DNA of 64,000 bases from Taishania sp965247975 (GCA_965247975.1 OZ252050.1:3906001-3970000); one strand, 5' to 3'; numbered from the stretch's first letter, positions 27,182 through 36,049 are shown. Numbers and translations are program-made. Notes: generated from the letters alone by a model not told the origin.

Positions 27182-28201
27182 ATGAAGCGACTGCGTGATT
27201 CGTTGAATATCATTCGACATTTGAATTTTTTCCGACTATGGAATTTGATTCGATTACGTTTTTCGTATGCTTTTTCTCGTACGCTCAAAACTAACAAACA
27301 CAGCGGGCTTCCATTTTCCTTAAGCCTTGAACCGACTACAGCTTGCAATTTGGGTTGTCCAGAATGCCCAAGTGGTTTAAAACAATTTACTCGAAACACA
27401 GGGAAAATGTCGCTTGAATTGCATGAAAATTTGATTCAACAATTGTCTAAAAGTGTGTTTTACATCAATTATTATTTTCAGGGAGAACCCTTTCTTCATC
27501 CTCAGTTTTTGGAGTTAATCAAAACGGCGAAGAAATACAAGATATACACAGCGACCTCCACGAACGCTCATTTTATTGATAAAAAAAAGGCGTTGGAAAT
27601 TGTTGCTTCTGGTTTGGATCGCTTGATTATTTCCATTGACGGAATGACGCAGAAAACCTATGAGAATTACCGAGTTCATGGCGAATTGAACAAAGTTCTT
27701 GAAGGCACAAAACACATGGTTGAAGCGAAAAAAGAACTTAAATCTTCAACCCCTCACCTTATTTTTCAATTTTTAGCTGTGAAACAAAACGAGCATGAAA
27801 TTCCAGAGGTTTACGCGCTTGGAAAGGAAATGGGAATGGATGAAGTGCGCATCAAAACAGCGCAGCTCTACGATTACAAAAATGGGAATTCGTTGATGCC
27901 CGACAATGAAACTTATTCAAGGTACAAAAAGAATTTGGACGGATCTTACTCCTTAAAATATAAAACCGGAAATCGTTGCTGGCGCATGTGGTCGAGCTGT
28001 GTATTCACTTGGGATGGCAAAGTGGTTCCATGTTGTTTCGACAAAGATGCTAAATACCAATTGGGCGATTTAGAAAAAATTGCGTTCAAATCCATTTGGC
28101 GTAGTCAAGAATACGAAGGATTTCGACAAGCCATTCTAACGCATCGGAATCAAATTGATATTTGTCAAAATTGTTCGGAAGGAGCTAAGGTTTGGGCCTG
28201 A
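27182..28201 (+). CDS. radical SAM/SPASM domain protein
   Basis: This 339-residue protein has the radical SAM cluster motif CNLGCPEC (Cys55, Cys59, Cys62) and a C-terminal SPASM-like region with several cysteines (CWRMWSSCVFTWDGKVVPCC and later DICQNC) that should bind auxiliary Fe-S clusters. SPASM enzymes mature peptides or modify proteins and cofactors; no precursor peptide gene is visible nearby, so the substrate is unknown. It is divergent from the DUF5686 gene and stands alone. Confidence 0.88.
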   Translation: MKRLRDSLNIIRHLNFFRLWNLIRLRFSYAFSRTLKTNKHSGLPFSLSLEPTTACNLGCPECPSGLKQFTRNTGKMSLELHENLIQQLSKSVFYINYYFQGEPFLHPQFLELIKTAKKYKIYTATSTNAHFIDKKKALEIVASGLDRLIISIDGMTQKTYENYRVHGELNKVLEGTKHMVEAKKELKSSTPHLIFQFLAVKQNEHEIPEVYALGKEMGMDEVRIKTAQLYDYKNGNSLMPDNETYSRYKKNLDGSYSLKYKTGNRCWRMWSSCVFTWDGKVVPCCFDKDAKYQLGDLEKIAFKSIWRSQEYEGFRQAILTHRNQIDICQNCSEGAKVWA

Positions 28202-28249
28202 TTATTCTTGGTTTCCTTCCTTGATTTGAGGACTGAGGAAATGAAAAGT

Positions 28250-28380
28250 GAATTTTATCCTTCCTCCCTTGAGATGAGAAGCACTGCTTCGAACCGAGGA
28301 GGGTGACTACGATAAATCTAAATATTTGATAAATCTAAATTTAATACTGTCACCTCCCCTAACCCCTCCTCAAGGAGGGA
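28250..28380. repeat. intergenic G/C-rich repeat with inverted and direct copies
   Basis: The gap between the converging radical SAM and ABC genes contains CCCTCCT-CA-AGGAGGG (28364-28379) and a longer inverted pair GGTGAC (28302-28307) and GTCACC (28349-28354). The latter encloses two copies of GATAAATCTAAAT (28311-28323 and 28328-28340). Nearby CTTCCTCCCTTGAG at 28259-28272 echoes the same motif. I believe similar CCTCCTTGAGGAGG repeats are scattered in other Bacteroidota genomes; this is from memory. The hairpin could also end transcripts from both sides. Confidence 0.55.
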
Positions 28381-28387
28381 AACGATT

Positions 28388-30145
28388 TTAAATCCTACTC
28401 TGATACGTAAACAATTCCCAATACCTTCCTTTAGATTCAAGGAGTTCTGCATGCTTACCTTGTTCTACAATTTTTCCTTCTTCTATCACCAATATTTGAT
28501 CAGCTTGCTGAATGGTGCTCAATCGGTGAGCAATTACAAAAGTTGTTCTGTCCTTAATCAATGTCTGTAAACTTTTTTGGATAAACGATTCACTTTCGGT
28601 ATCCAAATTAGAGGTTGCTTCATCCAAAATAATGATTTTCGGATTAGCTAAAAGTGCTCTAGCTATGCTAATGCGTTGTTTTTGTCCTCCAGATAATTTA
28701 ACTCCTCGTTCACCAATGACTGTTTCTAATCCTTCTTCAAAACGATCCGTGAATTCGTTCACATAAGCCCCTTTGACAGCCATAAGCAAGTCTTCTTCAG
28801 TAGCATCTGGCCTTGGGAACATTATATTTTCTCGAATCGTACCTTGGAATAAAAAATCATCTTGCAACACAACTCCTAAATTCCTTCTGAAACTTGTCAA
28901 ACTGACTTTGGATAAATCATTTCCGTCAATTGAAACCTTTCCGCTATCAGGAGTTAGAAACGTAGCCGCCAGTCCAGCAATGGTCGATTTTCCTGAACCT
29001 GATGAGCCTACCAACGCTGTGACACTTCCGGCTTTTGCTTCGAAAGAAATGCCACGCACTACATCTTTCTGATTATCGTACGCAAAACGAACATCGTCAA
29101 AAACAACGTCACCCTTTATTTCTTCCAACTGAATTGTTCGAACTTCCGGATCGTCTTCGTCTTTCATATTCATCAATTCTTGCGTTCTATCCAATCCAGC
29201 CATAGCTTCTGTCAATTGACTTCCGATGTTACTCATTTGAACAATGGGCGCAATCATGAAACCGAGTAGAAGTGTGAATTGCAAAAACTCACCTGTTGTC
29301 ATGTCATTGTCAATCATAAAATAACCTCCAATCCCCATAATTCCTGCGGATGCAATCCCCAAAAGCAAGGTCGCAGAACTTGACATAGCGGCAGTCGCAG
29401 TTAAGCTTTTTCGTACATTTTGAAATAATTTCTCAACGCCTGTTTCAAAGGTGAGATTTTCTTGTTCTTCAGCGTTAAATGCTTTGATGACACGAACACC
29501 ATTAAGGGTTTCCGTCAAGCGACCAGTTACTTCCGCGTTAATCTTACCACGATCTCTAAATATTGGGCGAATGTAACCAAAAGCTTTGAGTGCAATAAAA
29601 CCAAATAAAGCCACCGGCACCAAGACGAAAAGCGTCATCCACGGATTGATTGCAATTAAAAAGAACAAAGCAACAATCGCTGTAAATGTACCTCCGACTA
29701 ACTGCACCAAACCAGTTCCAACGATGTTTCTAACTCCCTCAACATCAGTCATGACACGTGAAACCAGTGCCCCCGATTTGTTGTCATCAAAAAAGCGAAT
29801 AGGAAGTGAAAGTAATTTTCGCTGTACTTGTGTTCTCAGGTTTGAGATTAAGCGCTGAGCTTCCACGCTGAGCAAACGTGTTAACGCAAAGGACGAAAAT
29901 GCTTGAATAAAAATTGCGACAACAACAACCAACACTACATTCCAAAGTAAGGCAGAATCTTTGTTTGGAATAACTGTATCTAACAAGGTCTTACTCGCAA
30001 AAGGTACAGCAAGCCCTGACAAACTTCGAATCACAATCAAAAATAGTCCTAAGCCAACTATTTTTTTTCTGGGCCAAATGAATTCTTTGAAAGCCCATTT
30101 GAAAGTCACTTTTTCTCTGTCAGAAGTTGTTTTTGTTTTGCTCAT
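28388..30145 (-). CDS. ABC exporter (fused permease and ATPase)
   Basis: This 585-residue half-transporter has six membrane helices (~residues 25-310) followed by an ATPase domain. The Walker A is GSSGSGKST (~378-386), the signature is LSGGQKQRISIARAL (~485-499) and the Walker B is IIILDEATSNLD, followed by the switch His in VIAHRLSTI. It resembles MsbA/multidrug or lipid exporters and should act as a homodimer. The substrate is unknown. It is immediately downstream of the toxin-antitoxin insertion site; before that insertion it would have followed the amidohydrolase gene. Confidence 0.92.
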   Translation of the reverse strand: MSKTKTTSDREKVTFKWAFKEFIWPRKKIVGLGLFLIVIRSLSGLAVPFASKTLLDTVIPNKDSALLWNVVLVVVVAIFIQAFSSFALTRLLSVEAQRLISNLRTQVQRKLLSLPIRFFDDNKSGALVSRVMTDVEGVRNIVGTGLVQLVGGTFTAIVALFFLIAINPWMTLFVLVPVALFGFIALKAFGYIRPIFRDRGKINAEVTGRLTETLNGVRVIKAFNAEEQENLTFETGVEKLFQNVRKSLTATAAMSSSATLLLGIASAGIMGIGGYFMIDNDMTTGEFLQFTLLLGFMIAPIVQMSNIGSQLTEAMAGLDRTQELMNMKDEDDPEVRTIQLEEIKGDVVFDDVRFAYDNQKDVVRGISFEAKAGSVTALVGSSGSGKSTIAGLAATFLTPDSGKVSIDGNDLSKVSLTSFRRNLGVVLQDDFLFQGTIRENIMFPRPDATEEDLLMAVKGAYVNEFTDRFEEGLETVIGERGVKLSGGQKQRISIARALLANPKIIILDEATSNLDTESESFIQKSLQTLIKDRTTFVIAHRLSTIQQADQILVIEEGKIVEQGKHAELLESKGRYWELFTYQSRI

Positions 30146-30211
30146 GCAAGTGTTTAGTCGAAAATCAAGCCAAAGCGATTTGAATGACAGAAAGTCAGAA
30201 TACTAATTCTT

Positions 30212-30281
30212 TTATTGCTTCTTATACTTCTTCGAATACGTCTCGTAATGTTCCGTTTGATGATTTTCCAAGCACATGAAT
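30212..30281 (-). pseudogene. detached duplicate of the amidohydrolase gene 3' end
   Basis: Positions 30228-30281 match 31571-31624, inside the amidohydrolase gene end, at 51 of 54 bases. On the minus strand the copy still encodes the end of that protein in frame (MCLENHQTEHYETYSKK, then YKKQ and a stop at 30212), compared with MSLENHQTELYETYSKK in the intact gene. Upstream of the Met the similarity stops. The copy therefore looks like the original gene end, left behind on the far side of the toxin-antitoxin cassette. Confidence 0.8.
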
Positions 30282-30401
30282 ACGCAATATTCCGACAAGC
30301 TATCTCAACCCGTAGAAGTCAAATTCACTTTTGACAATATTGTTCGAAAGGAGCAAAATCTTGGTTATGAATGAATTAAATTGATGGCTTTAACTAAAAA
30401 T

Positions 30402-30426
30402 ATGTAAACAAATTTGTTTACATTTG
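30402..30426 (+). promoter_or_regulatory. 22-bp perfect palindrome over the HTH gene promoter
   Basis: Positions 30402-30423 form a perfect palindrome with arms ATGTAAACAAA / TTTGTTTACAT. Its right arm overlaps TACATTTG (30419-30426), which matches TAnnTTTG, and the ATG follows four bases later. This arrangement fits an autorepression operator for the HTH antitoxin. Confidence 0.7.
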
Positions 30427-30430
30427 TTAA

Positions 30431-30889
30431 ATGAAAAGTGTGTTTAGTGTCATAAAAGGAGTTCATCCAGGCAAATTCATTGAACGAGAATTGAATAAAC
30501 GCCAGTTAAATCAACGCCAATTTGCGATGAATTTGGGAGAACATCCCCAAACACTAAATGCGATTATAAAAGGTAAAAGGAATTTAAACATTGGTCTCGC
30601 ACTCAAAATTGAACAAAAATTGGCTCTTGAAGAAGGTTTCTTGATGATGCTCCAAGTGCATTATGACATAAAGAAAATAAAACGAAATTTACTTTATCAT
30701 CCAAACTTTTTGAAGCTTAATAAAGCGACATTTTGGGATACTGAAATGGACAAAATTGATTGGGAAAAAATGAAAAAAACTGTAATTCTAAGAGTATTTA
30801 GTTATGGATCTAAAGACGAACAAGCGGAGATAATTCGGTTCTATGGAATGACAGAGGTAGAAAGCACACTGAATCGCACGTTAATATAA
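30431..30889 (+). CDS. HigA-like helix-turn-helix antitoxin
   Basis: This 152-residue protein has an N-terminal XRE/HigA-type DNA-binding domain: HPGKFIERELNKRQLNQRQF and HPQTLNAIIKGKRNLNIGL at residues ~12-60. A C-terminal extension follows that I do not recognise (LLYHPNFLKLNKATFWD). It precedes the nucleotidyltransferase gene by six bases and is preceded by a palindromic operator. The pairing suggests it is the antitoxin and repressor; a HigA name would imply a HigB toxin, which is absent. The system sits inside a cassette flanked by duplicated amidohydrolase gene ends. Confidence 0.82.
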   Translation: MKSVFSVIKGVHPGKFIERELNKRQLNQRQFAMNLGEHPQTLNAIIKGKRNLNIGLALKIEQKLALEEGFLMMLQVHYDIKKIKRNLLYHPNFLKLNKATFWDTEMDKIDWEKMKKTVILRVFSYGSKDEQAEIIRFYGMTEVESTLNRTLI

Positions 30890-30895
30890 ATTGAT

Positions 30896-31546
30896 ATGTA
30901 TTGGAAAACTGTTTCACCCATACTTAAATCAATGTTATTGGATTTAATGAACGAAGAGTTATTCAACCCTTTTAGACTTGTTGGAGGCACAGCATTAAGC
31001 CTTCAATGTGGTCATAGAATGTCGGTTGATATCGATTTATTTACCGATTTTGAATACGCATCTCTAGACTTTGAACTTTTCGCAAATTACTTAGCTAAAA
31101 AATACCCATATTGCGAATATGGATCGATTCAAAATGTAGGAATGGGCACATATTTCAAAATAGGACCTTCAGCTTTAGAAACTGTGAAGATAGATATTTA
31201 CTACACAGACACATTTGTATTCAACAAAGTTAAGTTTGGAACTGTAAGAATGGCATCTATAGAAGAAATAATCGCTATGAAATTAGATGTAATCAGCCGC
31301 ACAGGTAGGAAGAAAGATTTCTGGGATTTACATTTATTTATCGATCAATTTTCGTTTGAAGAAATGCTGAATTTATATCAAAAACGCTACCCATACAACG
31401 ATTCCACACTCATTAGAATGAAATTAACCGATTTCGAATTCGCTGATAACGATTTTGATCCAATTTGTTTACTTGGAAAAGAATGGGAAATAATAAAACT
31501 TGACTTTTTTGAGAAATTCAATCAAAAAGTCCTGGGCAAAAATTAA
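30896..31546 (+). CDS. AbiEii/AbiGii-type nucleotidyltransferase toxin
   Basis: This 216-residue protein has the nucleotidyltransferase core LVGGTALSLQCGH (Gly30-Gly31-Thr32) and the acidic pair VDIDLF (Asp45, Asp47). A later ASIEEIIAMKLDVISRTGRK and KDFWDLH segment supplies the conserved Lys/Arg/Asp positions. It is shorter than AbiEii at 13745 and only distantly similar, so it is not a recent copy. It pairs with the HTH protein upstream instead of an AbiEi, a combination seen in other Bacteroidota. Its stop overlaps the opposing amidohydrolase stop by three bases. Confidence 0.85.
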   Translation: MYWKTVSPILKSMLLDLMNEELFNPFRLVGGTALSLQCGHRMSVDIDLFTDFEYASLDFELFANYLAKKYPYCEYGSIQNVGMGTYFKIGPSALETVKIDIYYTDTFVFNKVKFGTVRMASIEEIIAMKLDVISRTGRKKDFWDLHLFIDQFSFEEMLNLYQKRYPYNDSTLIRMKLTDFEFADNDFDPICLLGKEWEIIKLDFFEKFNQKVLGKN

Positions 31547-32829
31547 TTCCCATTCGGATTTAGTTTATATTTCTTCGAATACGTCTCGTAAAGTTCCGTT
31601 TGATGATTTTCCAAAGACATGAATTTCCCATTTACCAATGCCAAAACAACGTTATTCGAACGCATATCTAGTGCATCGCCTTCAGATACAAACAATGTTG
31701 CAGACTTACCGACTTCAATGCTTCCAAAGTTCTTGTCTATTCCCATAATTTTACATGCATTGATTGAAATCGCAGCGATTGCTTGCTCGTTTGTCAATCC
31801 GTAAGCCCTGCAAGTTCCTGCTAAAAATGGAAGATTTCGTGCATTCATGGCTTCCATATCACCTTCGTTTTGAATGCAAAAAAGAACTCCTTCTTCTTGC
31901 AACTTCGAAGCAATTTTGAAAGGTAAATCTATTGGATCGTCTTCGCGCGAAGGCAAACTATGCGTTCTGAAAAGCATGACTGGAATTTCCGCATCTTTTA
32001 ATTTTCGGGCAAGTAAATAACTGTCGTAACCACCAACAATAACCGGGAATTTCAAATCAAAATGCTGGACAAAATCAATCACATCTTGCAATTGTTGCAA
32101 CTCATCCGCATGAATATAAACGCGTTTTGTGCCTTTAAAACAATCCTTCATTGCCGCATAGCGTAGGTCCGAAACTTCTTTTAAATCCAAAGAAGATTTC
32201 GAGGCTTCAAAAAAATCATAAATCTTCTTTTTTTCTTTTGCATAATCGTCCGATTTTTCACGAAGATTCCAATTGTCTTTGTTATGTTTCAAGGCGCTTG
32301 GCCAATTCAAATGAATTCCGTCATCAGCCAAAATAGTGGCATCTTCCCAATTCCAACCATCCAAAAACATGACCGAAGATGCGCCCGAAATGCTTCCGCC
32401 ACGCGGACACGGCTGAGCAATTAATACGCCATTTGTTCGAACTGTTTTTAACACAATTGACTCCAAATTGAACGCAATTTGTGAACGCACATGCGGATTG
32501 AAAAAACCTACTTCATCAAAGTCTCTCGTTGCTCGCACTGCATCGATTTCGGTAATACCAAGTGTTGTGTTTGGCGCAACAAAACTTGGGTAAATGTGTT
32601 GACCATTCAATTTAATAATTGTGTCCCAATCTTTTGCTTCGTACGAATAAGCGAGGCTATTTTTTATCAACGAAATTTTTCCGTCAATAATGCCAATGGC
32701 AGCACTTGGAATTTCTTCTCCAATACCAGGATGCAAATAGCCATCAAGTAACAAGATTTTTGAATGTTGCCCAAACATTGAACAAACAAAAGACAGTATA
32801 ACTACAAGGGTTGAAACTGATTTTTTCAT
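31543..32829 (-). CDS. exported amidohydrolase-fold protein, metal site degenerate
   Basis: This 428-residue protein has a signal peptide (LVVILSFVCSMFGQ) and the composite domain of amidohydrolases (beta sandwich plus TIM barrel). It ends with the family's ASFSV-like region (FGSIEVGKSATLFVSEGD, ~380-397). The usual HxH after strand 1 is missing: the corresponding segment reads IYPSFVAPNTTLGI. It may therefore lack the binuclear metal centre and be non-catalytic or structural. It lies two bases after the 1008-residue paralogue, so the two are co-expressed. Its last codons are duplicated at 30212-30281. Confidence 0.85.
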   Translation of the reverse strand: MKKSVSTLVVILSFVCSMFGQHSKILLLDGYLHPGIGEEIPSAAIGIIDGKISLIKNSLAYSYEAKDWDTIIKLNGQHIYPSFVAPNTTLGITEIDAVRATRDFDEVGFFNPHVRSQIAFNLESIVLKTVRTNGVLIAQPCPRGGSISGASSVMFLDGWNWEDATILADDGIHLNWPSALKHNKDNWNLREKSDDYAKEKKKIYDFFEASKSSLDLKEVSDLRYAAMKDCFKGTKRVYIHADELQQLQDVIDFVQHFDLKFPVIVGGYDSYLLARKLKDAEIPVMLFRTHSLPSREDDPIDLPFKIASKLQEEGVLFCIQNEGDMEAMNARNLPFLAGTCRAYGLTNEQAIAAISINACKIMGIDKNFGSIEVGKSATLFVSEGDALDMRSNNVVLALVNGKFMSLENHQTELYETYSKKYKLNPNGN

Positions 32830-32831
32830 GA

Positions 32832-35800
32832 TTAATGGGTGTTTGTTTCTGAGCTACCTTCTTCGCCAAATGTATTGCAATGAAAGTATTTGGGTTCTTG
32901 TTTGTTGAAAGATTGGGTTGGTTCTCCTCCTTTTTCAGCTTCCAACATTTTCGATATGATTCGTGCCTTTTCTTTCTGATTGCGCTCATTCAATTGTGTT
33001 TCCATGCTTCGATCAAAAAATGGGATTCCGTCAATAAATACTTTGTCTGGAATCGCATTGATGCTTAGTGGATTATCTGTCCATAACACAAGGTCTGCAT
33101 CTTTACCAACTTTTACACTTCCAACACGATCGTCAACAAGTAGCAATTTTGCTGGATTCAAGGTCACCATTTTCCAAGCGTCTTCTTCACTCATTCCTGC
33201 ATATTTTACCGACTTTGCGGCTTCTTGATTCAAACGTCTTCCCATTTCGGCATCATCAGAATTGATAGCAACAACAACCCCTTGATCCATCATCATTTTT
33301 GCATTTTGTGGAATGGCATCATTCACTTCATATTTATAAGCCCACCAGTCAGCGAAAGTAGAACCTCCTGCTCCATGTTCAGCCATTTTATCAGCCAATT
33401 TATAGCCCTCCAAAATGTGGGTAAACGTATTTATCTTAAACCCAAACGATTCTGCAACATGCATCAACATATTTATTTCCGATTGCACATAAGAATGACA
33501 CGTAATGTTTCGTTCTCCTTTTAAAATTTCCGATAAAACTTCTAATTCCAGATCTTTGCGAGGTGCAAGGCTTTCGTTTTTACCATTTAATGAAGATTCC
33601 TTTTGCAATTGATATGCTTTCGCACGACTAAATGCATCCACATACACTTGCTCCACTCCCATGCGTGTTTGCGGGAAACGAACTGTATTATAATCTCCCC
33701 AGTTCGATTGTTTTACGTTTTCACCTAATGCAAACTTGATAAACTTCGGAGCATTTGGAACAAGCATTTGATCTGCGGACATTCCCCATTTTAATTTAAT
33801 GAGCGCTGATTGTCCACCAATTGGATTTGAAGAGCCATGCAAAAGTTGCGACATTGTTACTCCACCTGCCAGTTGACGGTAAATATTGATGTCTGAATTT
33901 GTCACTACATCTGCGATTGAAACTTCAGATGTAATGGCCTGTCCGCCTTCGTTGACGCCTTTAGAAATTCCAATGTGTGAATGTTCATCAATAATTCCCG
34001 ATGTTAAGTGCATTCCTTTCCCATCAATTTCTGTTGCACCATAAGGAGTTGCAAATCCTCCTGTACCAACAAAAGAAATTTTACCATTTTCAACAACTAC
34101 TGTTGCATCTTTGATGATTCCATCCGATTCATTGGTCCAAACAGTCACGTTTTTTATCACTATTGATTTTTGATCAGGAATTGATTCAAATCCGTAAGCC
34201 ATGTTTGGATGCCAAATCTTAGAAACGTAGCTCGAATCTACCGCCGTTTTTGATGTTGATTTTTCTTCGGTCTTATTCTTCGAAAGCTTGATGGCTGACC
34301 ATTTAATCCATTTACCAGAAGGAAGTGTTCCATCGCCTTCCATGACACCCAATTTAGTGTTGATTTTCCCTTGCAGATTTACACTTCCTTTCACATCATT
34401 GATCGAATCATTGAATTGAATTGTTATGTCATTTCCTTCTACCGAAAAATAAATGGACTTATCTAGTTTCGGATTTGATTTTTCGTACTTAGCAATGTAT
34501 TTTCCATCCTTTTTGGAAAGTTCCATTGGTTTAGATGTTCCATCAATCACCAAACTGTATGATCCTTCAATGCTGGAAATGGGAGAATTCTTGATTAAAT
34601 GTTGACTCCCCAAAATCCAACTTTCCATCAATTCAGCTTCAGTCAAAAACGGATTTGAACTGTAAATCGAAAAAGAGGCAAATTTTCCTGTTTCCAAGGT
34701 GCCCATTTTGTCCAAGGCATAGATTGACTTTGCTGGATTTGTAGTCAAAGAAGCGATTGTTTGCTCCAAACTCAACCCTCTTGACATGCATTTTTTGATA
34801 TTCGACCAAAATTCTTTGTCAGTTTTACACCCTTGCATCGAAAGGCAAATGGTATTTCCATTGGATGCTACTAAAAATGGATTGCTTGGTGCCAGTTCCC
34901 ATTTTTTCAATGCACTTAAAGGGATTTCCTTGTTGATGTATGGATTTTTCACATCAAAAGCTGCTGGGAAATTTATGGGTAAAACGAGTGAACCTTTGAT
35001 CTTTTTTAAATTTTCTAGCTGTTCGTATTCATCGCCAGAACCGTAAAAATGAAATGGCAACTGAAATTCATCGCCAATTTTTTGAGCTCTGAAAATTTCT
35101 TCGTTGTCATGAATTTCAAAAAAAAGCGGTTTTTCTAATTGCGTTTTCAGTGCGTCTAAAGAAAGATTTGGTGCCGCATTAGTTTGTTTTTCATACCACT
35201 CAAAATCATACAGCACTTGCCGTATCAATGCAATAGATCCAATTTGAGATGAAGGATATGATTGATTCGAAGAACCTTTTTGAAAAGAAAAATGTCCAGA
35301 ACTTTCAACATTTATCAAGGGACCAAAATCATCGGTTGAGCCTAAAGAAATAAGCGATCCAAATCCTCGCATGATTCCGTCTTTTTTGTGCGATAAAGCA
35401 AAACCAAAACCCATCGAATTTAAAAGTTTGTTTGCTTCCCCATTTGACTCAAAAACCTCACTTGGTTGAAATTCTGGATGAATGGCATCATTCCAATAAA
35501 AGGTTGCCTCCCGAGAACCTTCCATTTGAGGACGATTGCCACGATTTGATTTTTCAGCTGTTTTAGGTAAACCTATTTCTGCATTTAATTCAATAAAAGA
35601 AGGAACAATGCATTTTCCTGTACAATCAATCTCCACAGCTCCATCAGGCTTTTTCACTTTGGTTCCAACAGAAATTATTTTATTGCCTTGGATAAGAATG
35701 GATCCTTTTGAAATAATCTGGGTTGGGGATACAATTATTTCTGCATTCGTAAGAAGAAAGTAGTCAGGTTTCGAAATCGGTACGCCATTGCTTGGCTTTT

Positions 35801-35858
35801 CCTGGCCTATAACCAATCCACTAAACAGAGACAGCAAAAAAACAAAAAGGTTCTTCAT
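32832..35858 (-). CDS. exported tandem amidohydrolase protein
   Basis: This 1008-residue protein has a signal peptide (VFLLSLFSGLVIGQ) and two amidohydrolase halves. The N-terminal half (~35-420) has lost the HxH (IVPSFIELNAEIGLP). The C-terminal half (~570-990) keeps it as IDEHSHIGI (His ~625 and 627), with later His and an Asp in AINSDDAEMG (~870). So only the second half is likely to be catalytic, on a C-N bond substrate such as a peptide or cyclic amide. A beta-rich linker of ~150 residues separates them. It is the first gene of a two-gene operon. Confidence 0.88.
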   Translation of the reverse strand: MKNLFVFLLSLFSGLVIGQEKPSNGVPISKPDYFLLTNAEIIVSPTQIISKGSILIQGNKIISVGTKVKKPDGAVEIDCTGKCIVPSFIELNAEIGLPKTAEKSNRGNRPQMEGSREATFYWNDAIHPEFQPSEVFESNGEANKLLNSMGFGFALSHKKDGIMRGFGSLISLGSTDDFGPLINVESSGHFSFQKGSSNQSYPSSQIGSIALIRQVLYDFEWYEKQTNAAPNLSLDALKTQLEKPLFFEIHDNEEIFRAQKIGDEFQLPFHFYGSGDEYEQLENLKKIKGSLVLPINFPAAFDVKNPYINKEIPLSALKKWELAPSNPFLVASNGNTICLSMQGCKTDKEFWSNIKKCMSRGLSLEQTIASLTTNPAKSIYALDKMGTLETGKFASFSIYSSNPFLTEAELMESWILGSQHLIKNSPISSIEGSYSLVIDGTSKPMELSKKDGKYIAKYEKSNPKLDKSIYFSVEGNDITIQFNDSINDVKGSVNLQGKINTKLGVMEGDGTLPSGKWIKWSAIKLSKNKTEEKSTSKTAVDSSYVSKIWHPNMAYGFESIPDQKSIVIKNVTVWTNESDGIIKDATVVVENGKISFVGTGGFATPYGATEIDGKGMHLTSGIIDEHSHIGISKGVNEGGQAITSEVSIADVVTNSDINIYRQLAGGVTMSQLLHGSSNPIGGQSALIKLKWGMSADQMLVPNAPKFIKFALGENVKQSNWGDYNTVRFPQTRMGVEQVYVDAFSRAKAYQLQKESSLNGKNESLAPRKDLELEVLSEILKGERNITCHSYVQSEINMLMHVAESFGFKINTFTHILEGYKLADKMAEHGAGGSTFADWWAYKYEVNDAIPQNAKMMMDQGVVVAINSDDAEMGRRLNQEAAKSVKYAGMSEEDAWKMVTLNPAKLLLVDDRVGSVKVGKDADLVLWTDNPLSINAIPDKVFIDGIPFFDRSMETQLNERNQKEKARIISKMLEAEKGGEPTQSFNKQEPKYFHCNTFGEEGSSETNTH

Positions 35859-35951
35859 CGAGAAATTTATATTGAGGCGTGAAGTTAGAAATTAATTGTA
35901 AAATGAAGGAATGAAGAACAAATTTAAGGACCGCGAAGAAGAGACGCAGTC

Positions 35952-35998
35952 AATTAAGAAATTAAAAATTGCATTCCCAATTCCTTAATTTCTTAATT
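35952..35998. repeat. 14-bp inverted repeat in an AT-rich gap
   Basis: AATTAAGAAATTAA (35952-35965) and TTAATTTCTTAATT (35985-35998) are perfect inverted copies separated by 19 bases. They sit in the divergent gap between the amidohydrolase operon and the cytochrome b-like gene. There is no T-run in the right place for a terminator; it could be an operator or chance AT-rich pairing. Confidence 0.4.
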
Positions 35999-36028
35999 AT
36001 TAATTCATAATTCATCGCTTTAAACATC

Positions 36029-36036
36029 TATCTTTG
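36029..36036 (+). promoter_or_regulatory. -7 promoter box of the cytochrome operon
   Basis: TATCTTTG matches TAnnTTTG and lies 13 bases before the ATG at 36050. Confidence 0.5.
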
Positions 36037-36049
36037 TCAAAAAAAAATT

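Noticed and set aside
35952..35998. Terminator for the gene at 36050 or 35858
   Set aside because: Both genes start, not end, here, and the hairpin lacks a T-run; kept only as a repeat.
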